A DNA stretch of 64,000 nucleotides. It comes from Nocardiopsis potens DSM 45234 (GTDB taxonomy: Bacteria; Actinomycetota; Actinomycetes; Streptosporangiales; Streptosporangiaceae). Shown here piece by piece: positions 45,678-54,417 of the stretch; position 1 is the stretch's first letter; each line of letters opens with the position of its first letter. The notes beneath the pieces were generated by a model. It searched no databases, was not told the DNA's origin, and was given only the letters and a program-made list of their open reading frames with translations. The DNA lies in NCBI RefSeq assembly GCF_000341105.1, contig NZ_ANBB01000015.1, positions 62,001-126,000 of the forward strand, read 5' to 3'. Both the position numbers and the translations under genes were made by a program.

Positions 45678-45826
45678 GCGGTAGAGCAGGGCGGGAGTGG
45701 TCGGGGCGGGCCGGGGTGGCGGGGCGCCGTTCCCGCGTCGCCCGGGCACCGTTGCCGGCCGCCCTTGAAACCGCCGCACCTCCCTGACCTGGGCGAACAC
45801 GCACAGTGAAGGCCGGGTGGGGCGCC

Positions 45827-46120
45827 CTGCGCACCGCGAGAGCACCCCGGTGATTCCCGAGCGCGCATCCCGGCCCGGATCGGCCCCCGGAAGCCCCGAA
45901 TCGCCTTGATCGGGGCGGTGGCAAGGGGTTCGTGCCGCCGGGAAGGCCGGGGTGCAGGGGGCCGGAACCCGGGGAGGGCAGGGGCGGGGGCGGGATGTCG
46001 CTTTTGCCCTGCCGGGAGGGCCCGCCTTGGCCACTCCGGGTAACCGGAGAGGGGGCAATGGGGGCTTCGGGGCTTACTACTCGCTGGTAGATGTAATCGG
46101 GGTGCTGTGGAGGTGTGCAG
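45827..46120. repeat. composite element B, 294-bp core, inverted relative to copy A
   Basis: The left end CTGCGCACCGCGAGAGCACC (45827-45846) is identical to the end of copy A. The right end GGTGCTGTGGAGGTGTGCAG (46101-46120) is a degraded complement (16 of 20 match). The length is exactly that of copy A. The shared island TTACTACTCGCTGGTAGATG lies at 46074-46093. The flanks (for example CCTCCCTGACCTGGGCGAA near 45779 and GGCATATAGGGATAAG near 46158) also match copy A in inverted order. No gene with convincing codon bias is present. Confidence 0.88.
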
Positions 46121-46207
46121 GGCGCTCCCACTCCCGCCCGATCCCCGCCGCAAACCAGGCATATAGGGATAAGACCGCCCTGGCGGGCCGGAGCAGGCGG
46201 GCCCGTC

Positions 46208-46640
46208 CCCTTCGCCGGGGCGCCGCCCCGCTCCCGCCGTCGCCGCCTGCCTGAACCCCCGCCCCGTGAGGCGCCGCGCCCGGGTGAGGTGCTCGCCCCG
46301 CCCCTACCCTCGCCGCCTGCCTGAACCTGCACTCCGCGAGGCGCCGCGCCCGACCGACCAGCCGGTCCCCCTCCCGTCGTCGCTGCCCGCCTGAACCTGT
46401 ACCCCGTGGGGTGTCGCGCCTGGCTGGGGCGCCTGGCCCCGCCCCTTCCTTCGCCGTCGCCGCCCGTTTGGACCTTCGCTCTGCGGGGTGCCGCACCGGA
46501 CCGACCAGCCGGTCCCCTCCCGTCGTCGCTGCCCGCCTGAACCTGTACCCCGTGGGGTGTCGCGCCTGGCTGGGGTGCCTGGCCCCGCCCCTTCCTTCGC
46601 CGTCGCCGCCCGTTTGGACCTTCGCTCCGCGGGATGCCGC
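46208..46640 (-). repeat. composite element B, right hairpin array (6 inverted units)
   Basis: Units end at 46277, 46347, 46417, 46494, 46563 and 46640 (periods 70, 70, 77, 69, 77). The last two 146-nt doublets (46348-46494 and 46495-46640) are almost identical, a sign of recent duplication. The array faces the core and corresponds to the five-unit side of copy A. From 46641 to 46921 the DNA is GC-rich intergenic sequence with TATTCT near 46876 as a possible -10 box for the next gene. Confidence 0.83.
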
Positions 46641-46921
46641 GCCCGACTGGGACGCCCGGCCCCGCCGGCCGTTCGGTGGTGGGGAAGGGGCGGCCGGGCG
46701 GTGGTGCCCGGAAAGGGGGTCGGTGTCCGGGATCGGCCAGGCCGGTCTCCCGGTGCGGTCGGCCGCCGCCGGGATGGTCCCGGTGACCTGCGGTGCCGCC
46801 CGCAGGGGTCGCCGGGGGCCGGAACAGCTTCTCCGGCCTGCGCGCGGCCCCGCCGGGGAGCGCTGCCCTCGGTGATATTCTCGCGGCGCTCTGCAACGGC
46901 TACGGACAACGGAAATCCCCC

Positions 46922-47773
46922 ATGGACCTTCGCGACCAGAACTCCCCGCCGCGCCGCTTCGCATCCCCAGGGGTGCTGGGGTTCGTGCTGCTCTGCTTCT
47001 TCCTGCCGTTCGTCGGCGTCTCCTGCGAGAGCTCGATGGGGTCGATCGAGGTGCAGGCGAGCGGCTGGGACATGGCCGTCGGCGGCGAGCCCTCGATCAC
47101 CGGTACCGGCGTCTTCGCGGAGGGGACGGAGACCGACGCCTCCCAGATGACCACCGAGGACCTGGAGTCGGAGACCGGCGAGCCGATCGAGACGTTCAGC
47201 CCGCTGATGCTGCTCAGCGTCGTGGCGATCACCGCCGGCATCATCGTCGGGTCGATTCCGGCCAAGCCGTTCGTCCGCGCGGTGGGCGTGCTGTCGGCGA
47301 GCGGGCTCGGCCTGCTGCTCTCCCTGGTGAACATCTCCCTCGCCCTGGCCGGCGGCACGGAGGAGTCCTCCTACGGCGTGGTCGTCTCGGCGGGGACCAG
47401 GGCGGGCTTCTGGATCACCACGCTGCTGCTGATGGCCGTCGTCGGCTTCGCCGTCTTCGAGATGGTGGCGAGCCGCCGGCCCGCCCCCGTGGTCCCCGGT
47501 GGACCGGTCGGTCCGGGCGGCCCGGCGGGTCCGGGTGGGCCCTTCCCGCCGCCCGGCCAGGTTCCGCCCGGCCAGGCCCCGCCGCCCGCCGGTCCCTACC
47601 GGGCCGGGCCGCCTACCGGGCCGATGCCCCCGCAGCACCCGCCCGTGCCGCAGCGGCCCCCGATGCCGCAGGCCCCGCCGCCCCAGGGCGGCCCGGCCGC
47701 GCCGGCGCCCCCGCCCTGGGCCGCCCCGCCGAACGCCCCGCGCTTCCTCCCGCCGGGGCGGCAGGAGCAGTAG
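46922..47773 (+). CDS. membrane protein with proline-rich cytoplasmic tail
   Basis: A 283-residue protein. There is a hydrophobic segment at ~16-34 (VLGFVLLCFFLPFVGVSC), an acidic exported loop to ~92, and three further hydrophobic segments at about 95-180 (LMLLSVVAITAGIIVGSI, LSASGLGLLLSLVNISLAL, ITTLLLMAVVGFAVFEMV). A ~100-residue Pro/Gly-rich tail (GPVGPGGPAGPGGPF, PPAGPYRAG) completes it. No family is recognised. The first segment ends in a cysteine (LPFVGVSC), but the context is not a clear lipobox. The ATG lacks a strong ribosome site. Confidence 0.7.
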   Translation: MDLRDQNSPPRRFASPGVLGFVLLCFFLPFVGVSCESSMGSIEVQASGWDMAVGGEPSITGTGVFAEGTETDASQMTTEDLESETGEPIETFSPLMLLSVVAITAGIIVGSIPAKPFVRAVGVLSASGLGLLLSLVNISLALAGGTEESSYGVVVSAGTRAGFWITTLLLMAVVGFAVFEMVASRRPAPVVPGGPVGPGGPAGPGGPFPPPGQVPPGQAPPPAGPYRAGPPTGPMPPQHPPVPQRPPMPQAPPPQGGPAAPAPPPWAAPPNAPRFLPPGRQEQ

Positions 47774-47825
47774 GCCACTGGAGGAGGGGCCCGGGCGCCG
47801 GAAGCTGCCCGGGCCGCCCTTTCTC

Positions 47826-47889
47826 CGATGATCTTGACGGTGCGGGCCCTGTCCGAGGGTGCGGCCAGGGGCGCGACGTCAAGATCATG
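47826..47889. repeat. 64-bp palindrome (family member 3)
   Basis: The left arm starts CGATGATCTTGACGGTGCGG and the right arm ends CGACGTCAAGATCATGG. It is the most degraded of the four full-length members but keeps the length and the outer arm. It lies between convergent genes with stops at 47773 and 47933. Confidence 0.75.
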
Positions 47890-47932
47890 GGAGGGAGAGG
47901 GGAGAGGGAGTGGGCCGCTGGGTGCCGCCGGC

Positions 47933-49123
47933 TCACTCGCCGTCGGCGGGCGGGGCGTCTGGGTGCGGCGGGAGGGCCAGGCCGATGTGCTCGCCGATCT
48001 CCTCGATCAGGCCCAGGTCGGCCAGGCGGAACGAGCCGCGGTTGCTCCGCCGGACCAGGGTGAGGGCGCCGCGGACGCCGCGGCTGCCGATCAGCGGGAC
48101 GCTCAGCAGCGAGCCGGCGCCCAGGGCGCTGAGCACCGGGGCGCCCCCCGAGTCGGTGCCGAGCACCGTCTCGTCCTCGATGAGCTGGTTGAGGACCGAC
48201 TTGCCGCTCTCCAGGACCCCGCCGGGGACCTCGGAGGCCATCGGGTCGAGCCCTTCGAGGAGTCCGCGGTGCCCGTCGCTCTCCGGGACGGCGACGACGG
48301 CGCGGCGGGCCCGGCGCGGGTCGGCCGGCAGGTCGCAGACGTCGATCAGCACCCAGTCGGCGTAGGAGTCGGCGAGCAGCGCCGCCGCCTCGTCCAGCGC
48401 CAGCGGGCTGCCCACCCCGCCCGGCCCGGCCGAGGCGAGCAGCAGCCGGGTCATCCGGGTGAGCACGTCGAGCCGGCGCGCGGCGAGCACCACCACCTGG
48501 TCCTCCACCTCCGACTCCAGCGGCGGCGGCCCCTCGTCGTCACCGCCGCCCTCCAGCGGCGGCGAGACGACCGCCAGCACCAGCGGGTTGGCCTCGGTCG
48601 GCAGGTCCAGCCGGGTCAGGGTGAGGTGCACGTCCTCGGCCCAGCCGCGCTGGGCGAGCCGGGACTCGAACGACGCCGGGTCGCCGCCGCGCAGCACCGA
48701 GGCCAGCCAGGACCGCATCGGCGCCCGGCGGCGCAGGTCCACGAAGTTGGAGAACGGCTTGCCGGTCAGGTAACCGGGGGCGCTGCCCAGCCGCTCGGCG
48801 GCGAGCGTGTTGATCCGGCGGATGTAGCCCTCGTGGTCGAGCAGCAGCACCGGCACGGTCAGCTCGCTGAAGACCGCCCGCAGCACCGCCTTCTCGTCGT
48901 CCGGCGCCCGCGGCCCGTCCGGCGGGGCGCCGTCGCCCGCCTCGGAGGCGAGCCGCTCGCCGCACTCGCGCAGCAGCTCGCCGGCGTAGCCGAGCTCGGC
49001 GAGCGCGGCCTCGGCGGTCCCGGCGGCGTCGTCGGGGTACATGCCGAGCGTGGTGCGCAGGGCCTCGGCCCGCTCGTTCAGCTCCGCGATCTCCCGCTGC
49101 AGATCGGCGAGGTTCTCCGGCAC
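47933..49123 (-). CDS. PAS-GAF sensor protein
   Basis: A 396-residue soluble protein. A short coiled coil (NLADLQREIAELNERAEALR) leads into a PAS domain at ~75-200 (LTVPVLLLDHEGYIRRINTL, GSAPGYLTGKPFSNFVDL). A GAF domain occupies about 225-385 (RLDVLTRMTRLLLASA, SLLSVPLIGSRGVRGALTLVR). No kinase, phosphatase or DNA-binding output is attached, so it probably signals by contact with neighbours. I chose the GTG at 49123, where the coiled coil begins; upstream readings overlap the divergent gene region. Confidence 0.78.
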   Translation of the reverse strand: MPENLADLQREIAELNERAEALRTTLGMYPDDAAGTAEAALAELGYAGELLRECGERLASEAGDGAPPDGPRAPDDEKAVLRAVFSELTVPVLLLDHEGYIRRINTLAAERLGSAPGYLTGKPFSNFVDLRRRAPMRSWLASVLRGGDPASFESRLAQRGWAEDVHLTLTRLDLPTEANPLVLAVVSPPLEGGGDDEGPPPLESEVEDQVVVLAARRLDVLTRMTRLLLASAGPGGVGSPLALDEAAALLADSYADWVLIDVCDLPADPRRARRAVVAVPESDGHRGLLEGLDPMASEVPGGVLESGKSVLNQLIEDETVLGTDSGGAPVLSALGAGSLLSVPLIGSRGVRGALTLVRRSNRGSFRLADLGLIEEIGEHIGLALPPHPDAPPADGE

Positions 49124-49316
49124 GCTCTCAGACTCCAGACATCTAGCCGTGCGGGGCCGCGGCGACGTGCTCCGGCGCTCTTCTTTTCCCCCGCATGACG
49201 CTAACGCATGCGGAGCCCTGCGGGTTCTGCGGTTACCGTGGAGTTCGGCCGTGTCCGAGCGGGTGCGGCCCCGAGCGCGACCGGGTGCCCGCGCGGGCAC
49301 CGGAGAGGGGGCTGCG

Positions 49317-50105
49317 ATGACCGGCGGCGCACCGCAGTGGGTCGAGCGGCTCGCCCGCGAGATCGGCGCGCTGGGGCAGGCCGAGGGCGGCACCCCGGAG
49401 CGGGCCCTGGACCGGATGAGCGTCGCGGCGGCGCGCGCCGTCCCCGGCTGCTCGGCGGCGCTGGTGGTGATCTGGCGGGACGTCGGCCCCGGCGGCGACG
49501 GCGACGAGGTGGCCGGCGGGCACGTGGTGGTCGACTACGGCGCCTCGCACTCCGACCTGTCCACCGCCTTCGAGTACCAGTACACGACCGACCAGGGGCC
49601 CGCGGTGGAGGCGGTGCGGGAGATGCGCCCGGTCGCCATCGGCGACGTGCTGCGCGAGGACCGCTGGCCGGACTACGTCAGCACGGCGGTGCAGTGCGGC
49701 GACCGCTCCTCGGTCACCTACCCGGCCGAGCTGGACGGCGAGGTGGTCACCTTCGGGGTGCACTCCGGCCGGGGCGACGCGTTCGACGTGGAGGCGGTCG
49801 CCCCGCTGGTGGCCCTGCTCGCCGAGCACGCCGCGATGGCGCTGCACAGCGCGGGCCGCTACACCGACGTGGCCCGGGAGGCCGCGCACATGCGCCGGGC
49901 GATGTCCGCCCGCGCGGTGATCGACCAGGCCAAGGGGATCATCATGCACGCCCGCGGGTGCGGGGCGGCCGAGGCGTTCGAGGAGCTGCGCAGGGTGGCC
50001 CAGCGGAACCGGATGAAGGTGACCGAGGTGGCGCGGAGCCTGGTCGAGGAGAACACCGCGGAGCGGCCGCGCCCGGCCGCGGCGGCCCAGCGCAGGCGGA
50101 TGTGA
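49317..50105 (+). CDS. GAF-ANTAR protein (putative RNA-binding antiterminator)
   Basis: A 262-residue protein. A GAF-type domain occupies about residues 20-185 (DRMSVAAARAVPGCSAALVV). An ANTAR helix bundle follows at ~195-248 (MRRAMSARAVIDQAKGIIMH, EELRRVAQRNRMKVTEVARS). ANTAR domains bind paired hairpins in mRNA leaders and prevent termination. The ATG has GGAGAGGGGG upstream. It is divergent from the PAS-GAF gene across 193 nt that must hold both promoters. RNA targets are not identifiable from the protein. Confidence 0.87.
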   Translation: MTGGAPQWVERLAREIGALGQAEGGTPERALDRMSVAAARAVPGCSAALVVIWRDVGPGGDGDEVAGGHVVVDYGASHSDLSTAFEYQYTTDQGPAVEAVREMRPVAIGDVLREDRWPDYVSTAVQCGDRSSVTYPAELDGEVVTFGVHSGRGDAFDVEAVAPLVALLAEHAAMALHSAGRYTDVAREAAHMRRAMSARAVIDQAKGIIMHARGCGAAEAFEELRRVAQRNRMKVTEVARSLVEENTAERPRPAAAAQRRRM

Positions 50106-50274
50106 GCTCCGCATGTGGGTGCGGTATCGGTGTGATGACGGTGCGCGGCGCCTTCTGTATCGGGCCCGGGCCGGGCGCTAGGGTGGTTCGGGTGGCGTTC
50201 CCGCCCGGCGCGCGCCCGCCCCGGCGGGAGCAGACCGCTGCGGGACGCCGGCGCAGCGGAGGAGGAGAGTGAGC

Positions 50275-50628
50275 GTGCCGTCGGAGATCCCGGTCCGCCG
50301 CGACGGCGGTGTCGCGGTCGTCTCACCCTCGGGGGAGCTGGACGCCGTCACCTCGCCAGCCCTCGCGGAGACCCTCGACGCGCTGCTGCTCGCCTCGGAG
50401 GAGCCGGTCCGCGGCATCGTGGTGGACCTGGCGGCCGTCACCTTCTGCGACTCCCGCTGCATCGGGGTCCTGGTCGCCGCCTACCGGCAGGCCCGGGAGC
50501 GCGGCATCGGCCTGGCCGTCGCGGCCCCGCAGCGCACCGTGCTCCGGCTGCTCGTGATCGCCGGCATCGACCAGGTGATCACCATCGAGTCCGACCCGGT
50601 CGTGGCCCGCGAGGCCGTCCTGGCCTGA
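50275..50628 (+). CDS. STAS-domain anti-sigma factor antagonist
   Basis: A 117-residue single STAS domain: VAVVSPSGELDAVTSPAL and VVDLAAVTFCDSRCIGVLVA. The serine near residue 60 in the CDSR motif is the expected phosphorylation site; the usual DSSG/DSTG is altered to DSRC. When unphosphorylated, such proteins release sigma factors from anti-sigma kinases. I chose the GTG at 50275, about 9 nt after GGAGGAGG; a GTG at 50269 is too close. Kinase candidates are the MEDS-ATPase next door and the phosphatase at 37931-40114. Confidence 0.85.
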   Translation: MPSEIPVRRDGGVAVVSPSGELDAVTSPALAETLDALLLASEEPVRGIVVDLAAVTFCDSRCIGVLVAAYRQARERGIGLAVAAPQRTVLRLLVIAGIDQVITIESDPVVAREAVLA

Positions 50629-50656
50629 GCCGGCCCGGCGGCCCGGCCTCCCCCCG

Positions 50657-50720
50657 CGATGATCTTGACGTTGCGGGGGCATCGGAGCGTTCTGACACCC
50701 CCGCAACGTCAAGATCATCG
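50657..50720. repeat. 64-bp palindrome (family member 4)
   Basis: The outer arms are identical to the element at 4861: CGATGATCTTGACGTTGCGG and its complement. The centre differs by substitutions that mostly leave GU pairs (TCGGAGCG opposite TTCTGA). It lies between convergent genes with stops at 50628 and 50749. Confidence 0.85.
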
Positions 50721-50748
50721 TTTCCGCCGCCGGAGGGCGGGCGGAGGG

Positions 50749-51699
50749 TCAGCCGAGGCGGAAGTGGAGCCGGACCCGGGTGCCCTCGGGGCCGGGGAGG
50801 ACCTCGAAGAAGTCGCAGACCTGGCGGGTGATCCACAGCCCGTAGCCGCGGTCGCCGGAGGTGTCGGCGGGGCGCAGGCCGACGCTGCGGTCGTCCAGCT
50901 CGGGGGAGGGGTCGTGCACCTCGCAGACCACCCGGCCGTCCTCGTGCCACAGCGAGACGGTGCCCTTGCCCGCGCCGTGCTCCAGCACGTTCGCGGCCAG
51001 CTCGTTGACCGCGATGACCAGGTCGGACCGGCGCTCGTCGGGGATCCCGGCGGCGTCGGCCAGCGCCGCGGCGTCCTCCCGGACCAGGGCCAGGTCGGCG
51101 GCCAGGTCCATGCTGAGCACCGGGGCCCCGGCCGGCGGCGGGGCGGGGGCGCCGGCCTCGGGCACCGGGCGGTGCGCGGGGTTGGCGCGGGGCCCCTCGG
51201 GGGTGGCCAGGCAGGGGTGCGCGGCCAGGGCCGCCTCGCCCACCTCTTCGGGCAGCTCCGAGGTCAGGTGCGCGCACACCACCCGCAGCCGGTGGCCGGC
51301 CAGGGCGGTGCCGAGCTCGGTCTCCAGCCGCTGCCAGTGGGCCAGCTCCACCGGGCGGTCGGCGGGCAGCAGCGGCTCCCCGACGAAGAGCGCGCCGGAG
51401 GGCCCGGCCTCCAGGGCGAGCCGGTGCAGGGCGGCGACGGTCCGCCCGGGGGCGTCGTAGAAGGCGCCCCGGTCGGCGAAGCGCAGGCCGGCCCCGGCGT
51501 CCGGCCGGGCGGAGCGGAGCCGGTCGCGCAGCCGCGGCCCGACGGCCGCGGTGACGCGCGCGCCGCGCGCCAGGCCGCCGTCGATCTCGGCGAGCAGCGC
51601 GTCGCACAGCAGGTCCGGCGCTCCGGCGAAGGCCCCGGCGTGCTCGAACCCGGAGGCCGGGGCGCCCGGATGCGTCGCGTGCGCCACATGCGAGGTCAT
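50749..51699 (-). CDS. MEDS-domain protein with anti-sigma-type ATPase domain
   Basis: A 316-residue protein. The N-terminal ~170 residues match the MEDS/DcmR-like sensory pattern (a RecA-like fold with GARVTAAVGPRL and LTSELPEEVGEAALAAHPCL). The C-terminal ~130 residues form an RsbW-like HATPase_c_2 domain with VIAVNELAANVLEHG (N-box) and DRGYGLWITRQVCD (G-box). This arrangement is common in actinobacterial regulators that phosphorylate STAS antagonists. The adjacent STAS gene, convergent across the palindrome, is the natural partner candidate. The ATG has AGGAG upstream. Confidence 0.82.
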   Translation of the reverse strand: MTSHVAHATHPGAPASGFEHAGAFAGAPDLLCDALLAEIDGGLARGARVTAAVGPRLRDRLRSARPDAGAGLRFADRGAFYDAPGRTVAALHRLALEAGPSGALFVGEPLLPADRPVELAHWQRLETELGTALAGHRLRVVCAHLTSELPEEVGEAALAAHPCLATPEGPRANPAHRPVPEAGAPAPPPAGAPVLSMDLAADLALVREDAAALADAAGIPDERRSDLVIAVNELAANVLEHGAGKGTVSLWHEDGRVVCEVHDPSPELDDRSVGLRPADTSGDRGYGLWITRQVCDFFEVLPGPEGTRVRLHFRLG

Positions 51700-51772
51700 C
51701 CCCGGGCGCTCCTCCTGGCGTTCGGGACGTCGGACAGGGGGCGGCACGGCCGGACCTCACCCGCCGCCCGGA

Positions 51773-53014
51773 CTAGTGTGCATCATCACCGGAGGCGAGC
51801 GGGAGGCCGTCCTCGGCGGGCAGCGCCGACCGGTAGATCCGCTCGGTCTCGGCGGCGACCCGCTGCCAGGTGAACCGGGACCGGGCCCGGTCGGCGGCGG
51901 CGATGCCCTGGGCGGAGCGGACGGTGGGCTCGTTCATCAGCGAGCGGACCGCGCGGGCCAGCGCGTCCGGGCGGGCGTGCCGGAGCAGCAGGCCGGTGGT
52001 GCGGTCCAGCACGGCGCCGGTGGCGCCGCCGGACGCCTTGGCGACCACCGGCAGCCCGCACGCCATCGCCTCCAGCACCGCGCCGCCGTAGGGGTCGTAG
52101 GCCTCGGCGGAGACGTAGACGTCGGCCGAGCGGAGCAGCCGCGGCAGCTCCTTGCGCTCCACCGGGCCGGCCAGCCGGACCCGGTCCTCCACGCCGGCCT
52201 CCTTGACCAGCAGCTCCAGCCGGCGGAGGTCCTCGTCGAGCGAGGGGTCTGCGGGGGAGGAGGCCGCGACCACCAGCAGCTCGGCCCCGGGCAGCCGGGT
52301 GAGCGCCTCGACCACCCGCTCGGCGCCGCCGGAGCCGGGCCGGGCGACGGTGATCAGCCGGGCGCGCTCCTCGCGGCGGTGGCTCCACGGGTCGGTGGCG
52401 GCGCCGCCCTCGACGCTGAAGTGGTCGGTGTCCACGCCGAACGGGACCACCGCGACCTGGTGCCGGGGCAGCCCCATCCGGGCCAGTTCGAAGCGGAGGT
52501 CGGCGGAGCCGGCGACGACCGCGTCGGCGCGGCCCGCGATGGCCGCCTCCATCCGGACCCGGTCCGGCCGCTCGGGAAGGCCGGAGCGCTGCTCGGCGAC
52601 GTTGAGGGAGTGGAAGGTCTGCACGATCGGCGGCGTCCCGCCGCGCTCGGCGCCGCGCACCGCGGAGAGCGCGGCCAGCCCGCTGGTCCAGCCGAGGGCG
52701 TGCACCACGTCCGGGGCGTCCTCGTCGAACGCGGCGGAGAGCGCCGCGGCGAAGGCGCCGGTGTGCTCGGCCTCCTCCCCGCCGTGCAGCGGCCGCTCCG
52801 GCCCGGCGCGCAGGATGTCGGCGTGCACGCCCCGGCCCATCCGGGAGCGGCCCTCGGGGTCCTCGGTGCTCTTGCGCGCGTACACCGTGACCCGGTGCCC
52901 GAGCTTGGCCAGCTGCCGGGAGAGCGATGCGATGTGGACGCTGTCACCGCAGGTGGCTTCGCCCCTGTGGGCGGCGAGGGGAGTGGTGTGCTCGGCGATC
53001 AGGGCGATCTTCAC
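51773..53014 (-). CDS. GT4-family glycosyltransferase
   Basis: A 413-residue protein with a GT-B fold. The N-terminal half has KIALIAEHTTPL, SLSRQLAKLGHRVTVYARK and VVHALGWTSG. The C-terminal nucleotide-sugar site has VAVVPFGVDTDHF, DVYVSAEAYDPYGGAVLEAM and GLPVVAKASGG (the E-x7-E pattern of family 4). The GTG at 53014 has AGGAG 7 nt upstream. The acceptor is unknown; mycothiol-, trehalose- or glycogen-type enzymes share this fold. A longer N-terminal reading is Pro/Arg-rich and unlikely. Confidence 0.82.
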   Translation of the reverse strand: MKIALIAEHTTPLAAHRGEATCGDSVHIASLSRQLAKLGHRVTVYARKSTEDPEGRSRMGRGVHADILRAGPERPLHGGEEAEHTGAFAAALSAAFDEDAPDVVHALGWTSGLAALSAVRGAERGGTPPIVQTFHSLNVAEQRSGLPERPDRVRMEAAIAGRADAVVAGSADLRFELARMGLPRHQVAVVPFGVDTDHFSVEGGAATDPWSHRREERARLITVARPGSGGAERVVEALTRLPGAELLVVAASSPADPSLDEDLRRLELLVKEAGVEDRVRLAGPVERKELPRLLRSADVYVSAEAYDPYGGAVLEAMACGLPVVAKASGGATGAVLDRTTGLLLRHARPDALARAVRSLMNEPTVRSAQGIAAADRARSRFTWQRVAAETERIYRSALPAEDGLPLASGDDAH

Positions 53015-53530
53015 GTAGGACTCCTCGTTGCGGGACGAGATCGGAAAAGGCGCGCGGAGGCCGGCCGCAGGGCGGGCGGGGCCGGCCGGTCGGAGGCCGG
53101 GCGGGGGCACCGGCGAGGCGCGGGAGGGCATCGCGAGAACGCGTCCGCGCGGGGCGCGGACGCGGGGAGGGCGAAGTGGGAACACGGGTCGGAACATGAA
53201 GACGCATGGGCAACACACCTTGGGTTTCAGCGGAGAAAGAGGAAACACCGGAAGCGCCCGCCTCGGCACCGGGAGGTGACCTCCCGGGAGGGAGCGCTCT
53301 GAGGTAGGTGTGTCTGCGTCTTAGACACCCGGACCGCCCATTCTGCCAGACGCCCCGAAGAGCCGACAACGCCGCTGTGACGTGCGGTGACATGGTGAAG
53401 CCCCATGTGGGTGGGGGCGGAGCGGCCCCGCGGGGTGTTTGTCGGCGGGCGTCTCGGGCAGGGTGGCGGCGACGGGCGGTGTTCGCACGGCGCACACCGC
53501 GGACCGCGAGCGCGGACGGAGGCGGGTCGG
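53015..53530. promoter_or_regulatory. divergent region with two strong hairpins
   Basis: No gene is supported in these 516 nt. A perfect 9-bp inverted repeat CCGGGAGGT-G-ACCTCCCGG lies at 53269-53287. A second hairpin, GGTGTCT at 53309-53315 with AGACACC at 53323-53329, follows closely. Together they resemble a structured leader or paired operators for the gene at 53531, but their role is unknown. Confidence 0.45.
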
Positions 53531-54223
53531 ATGGCCGGGATCGTGCCGCGGCAGGCGGAGCGGGCGCGGGCGGGGCGCCCGCGCGGGAACCCGGTGCCCG
53601 GCCTGCACCCGCTGCGCGGCGGGCGCGCGCTGGTGGTGGGCGGCTGCGTGCCCGGCCCGGACGGCGCCCCGGCGGAGGCGGTCGCCGCCGCCCTGGCCGC
53701 GGCGGGCGCGGCCGTGGCGGTGGCCGGCGACACCGGGCGGCCCGGCGCCCCCGCGGCGGTGCTGCCGGCCGACGGGCCCGGCGCGGTGCCGGCGGCGGCG
53801 CGGCGGGCGGCGCGGACCGGCGCCCCGGTGCTGGCCCTGCACTGCGCGGCCGGCTCCGAGGCGGCCTGCCGGGCGGCCGTGGCCCACACCACCCTGGAAT
53901 TCGGCGGGATCGACCTGGTCGTGGTCTGCGCGGAGGCGGGCGGCGAGGTCCCGGTGCGGACGGCGTCCTGGCTGCTCGGCGCGGTGCGCGAGTTCACCCG
54001 GGGCGGTGCGGCGGTGCTGCTGGCCGGGCCGGCGCCGCAGGGCGCCCCGACCGTTCCCGGGGCCCGCCCGGACGACCCCAGGGTGGCGGTGCGGCCGGTG
54101 CCGGGGGCGGAGCCGGAGGAGCTGGCCCGCGGCTGCGTGCGGGCGGCCGCGGAGGCGGTGCGCGGCCGGGCGGCGGGTGCGGCGGCGGTGCGGCGGGCGG
54201 TCGCGCGCGGCCCGCGGCGCTGA
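53531..54223 (+). CDS. degenerate SDR-like Rossmann protein
   Basis: A 230-residue Ala-rich protein. RALVVGGCVPGPDGAPAEAV resembles an SDR nucleotide-binding start without the usual TGxxxGIG spacing. AGAAVAVAGDT fits the second strand, and LEFGGIDLVVVCAEAG fits the fourth strand, but the Ser-Tyr-Lys active site is missing. It may be a non-catalytic SDR relative. The ATG at 53531 gives MAGIVPRQAERARAG. Coding bias is consistent with a real gene, but identity is weak. Confidence 0.55.
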   Translation: MAGIVPRQAERARAGRPRGNPVPGLHPLRGGRALVVGGCVPGPDGAPAEAVAAALAAAGAAVAVAGDTGRPGAPAAVLPADGPGAVPAAARRAARTGAPVLALHCAAGSEAACRAAVAHTTLEFGGIDLVVVCAEAGGEVPVRTASWLLGAVREFTRGGAAVLLAGPAPQGAPTVPGARPDDPRVAVRPVPGAEPEELARGCVRAAAEAVRGRAAGAAAVRRAVARGPRR

Positions 54224-54417
54224 GATCAGCGGTACCGGGATTCCGGGCGGAACCTGCGTGCGCGGGCGATTTCCGCCATGATGTACGCGGTCTTTGGCAA
54301 GGGGTACCGGTCCCCCGATACGGTTACTTGATCAAAGCGCCTCCGCTACCGTCCGGGAGAGGCGCCGCTTGGTCGTGAACGGCAGGCCCGCTGCCGATGA
54401 AACTGGAGGTAGGGCGC

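Noticed and set aside
51773-53269. Longer glycosyltransferase start near 53269
   Set aside because: The added segment is Pro/Arg-rich, lies in the hairpin-bearing leader, and the GTG at 53014 has a good ribosome site right before KIALIAEH.
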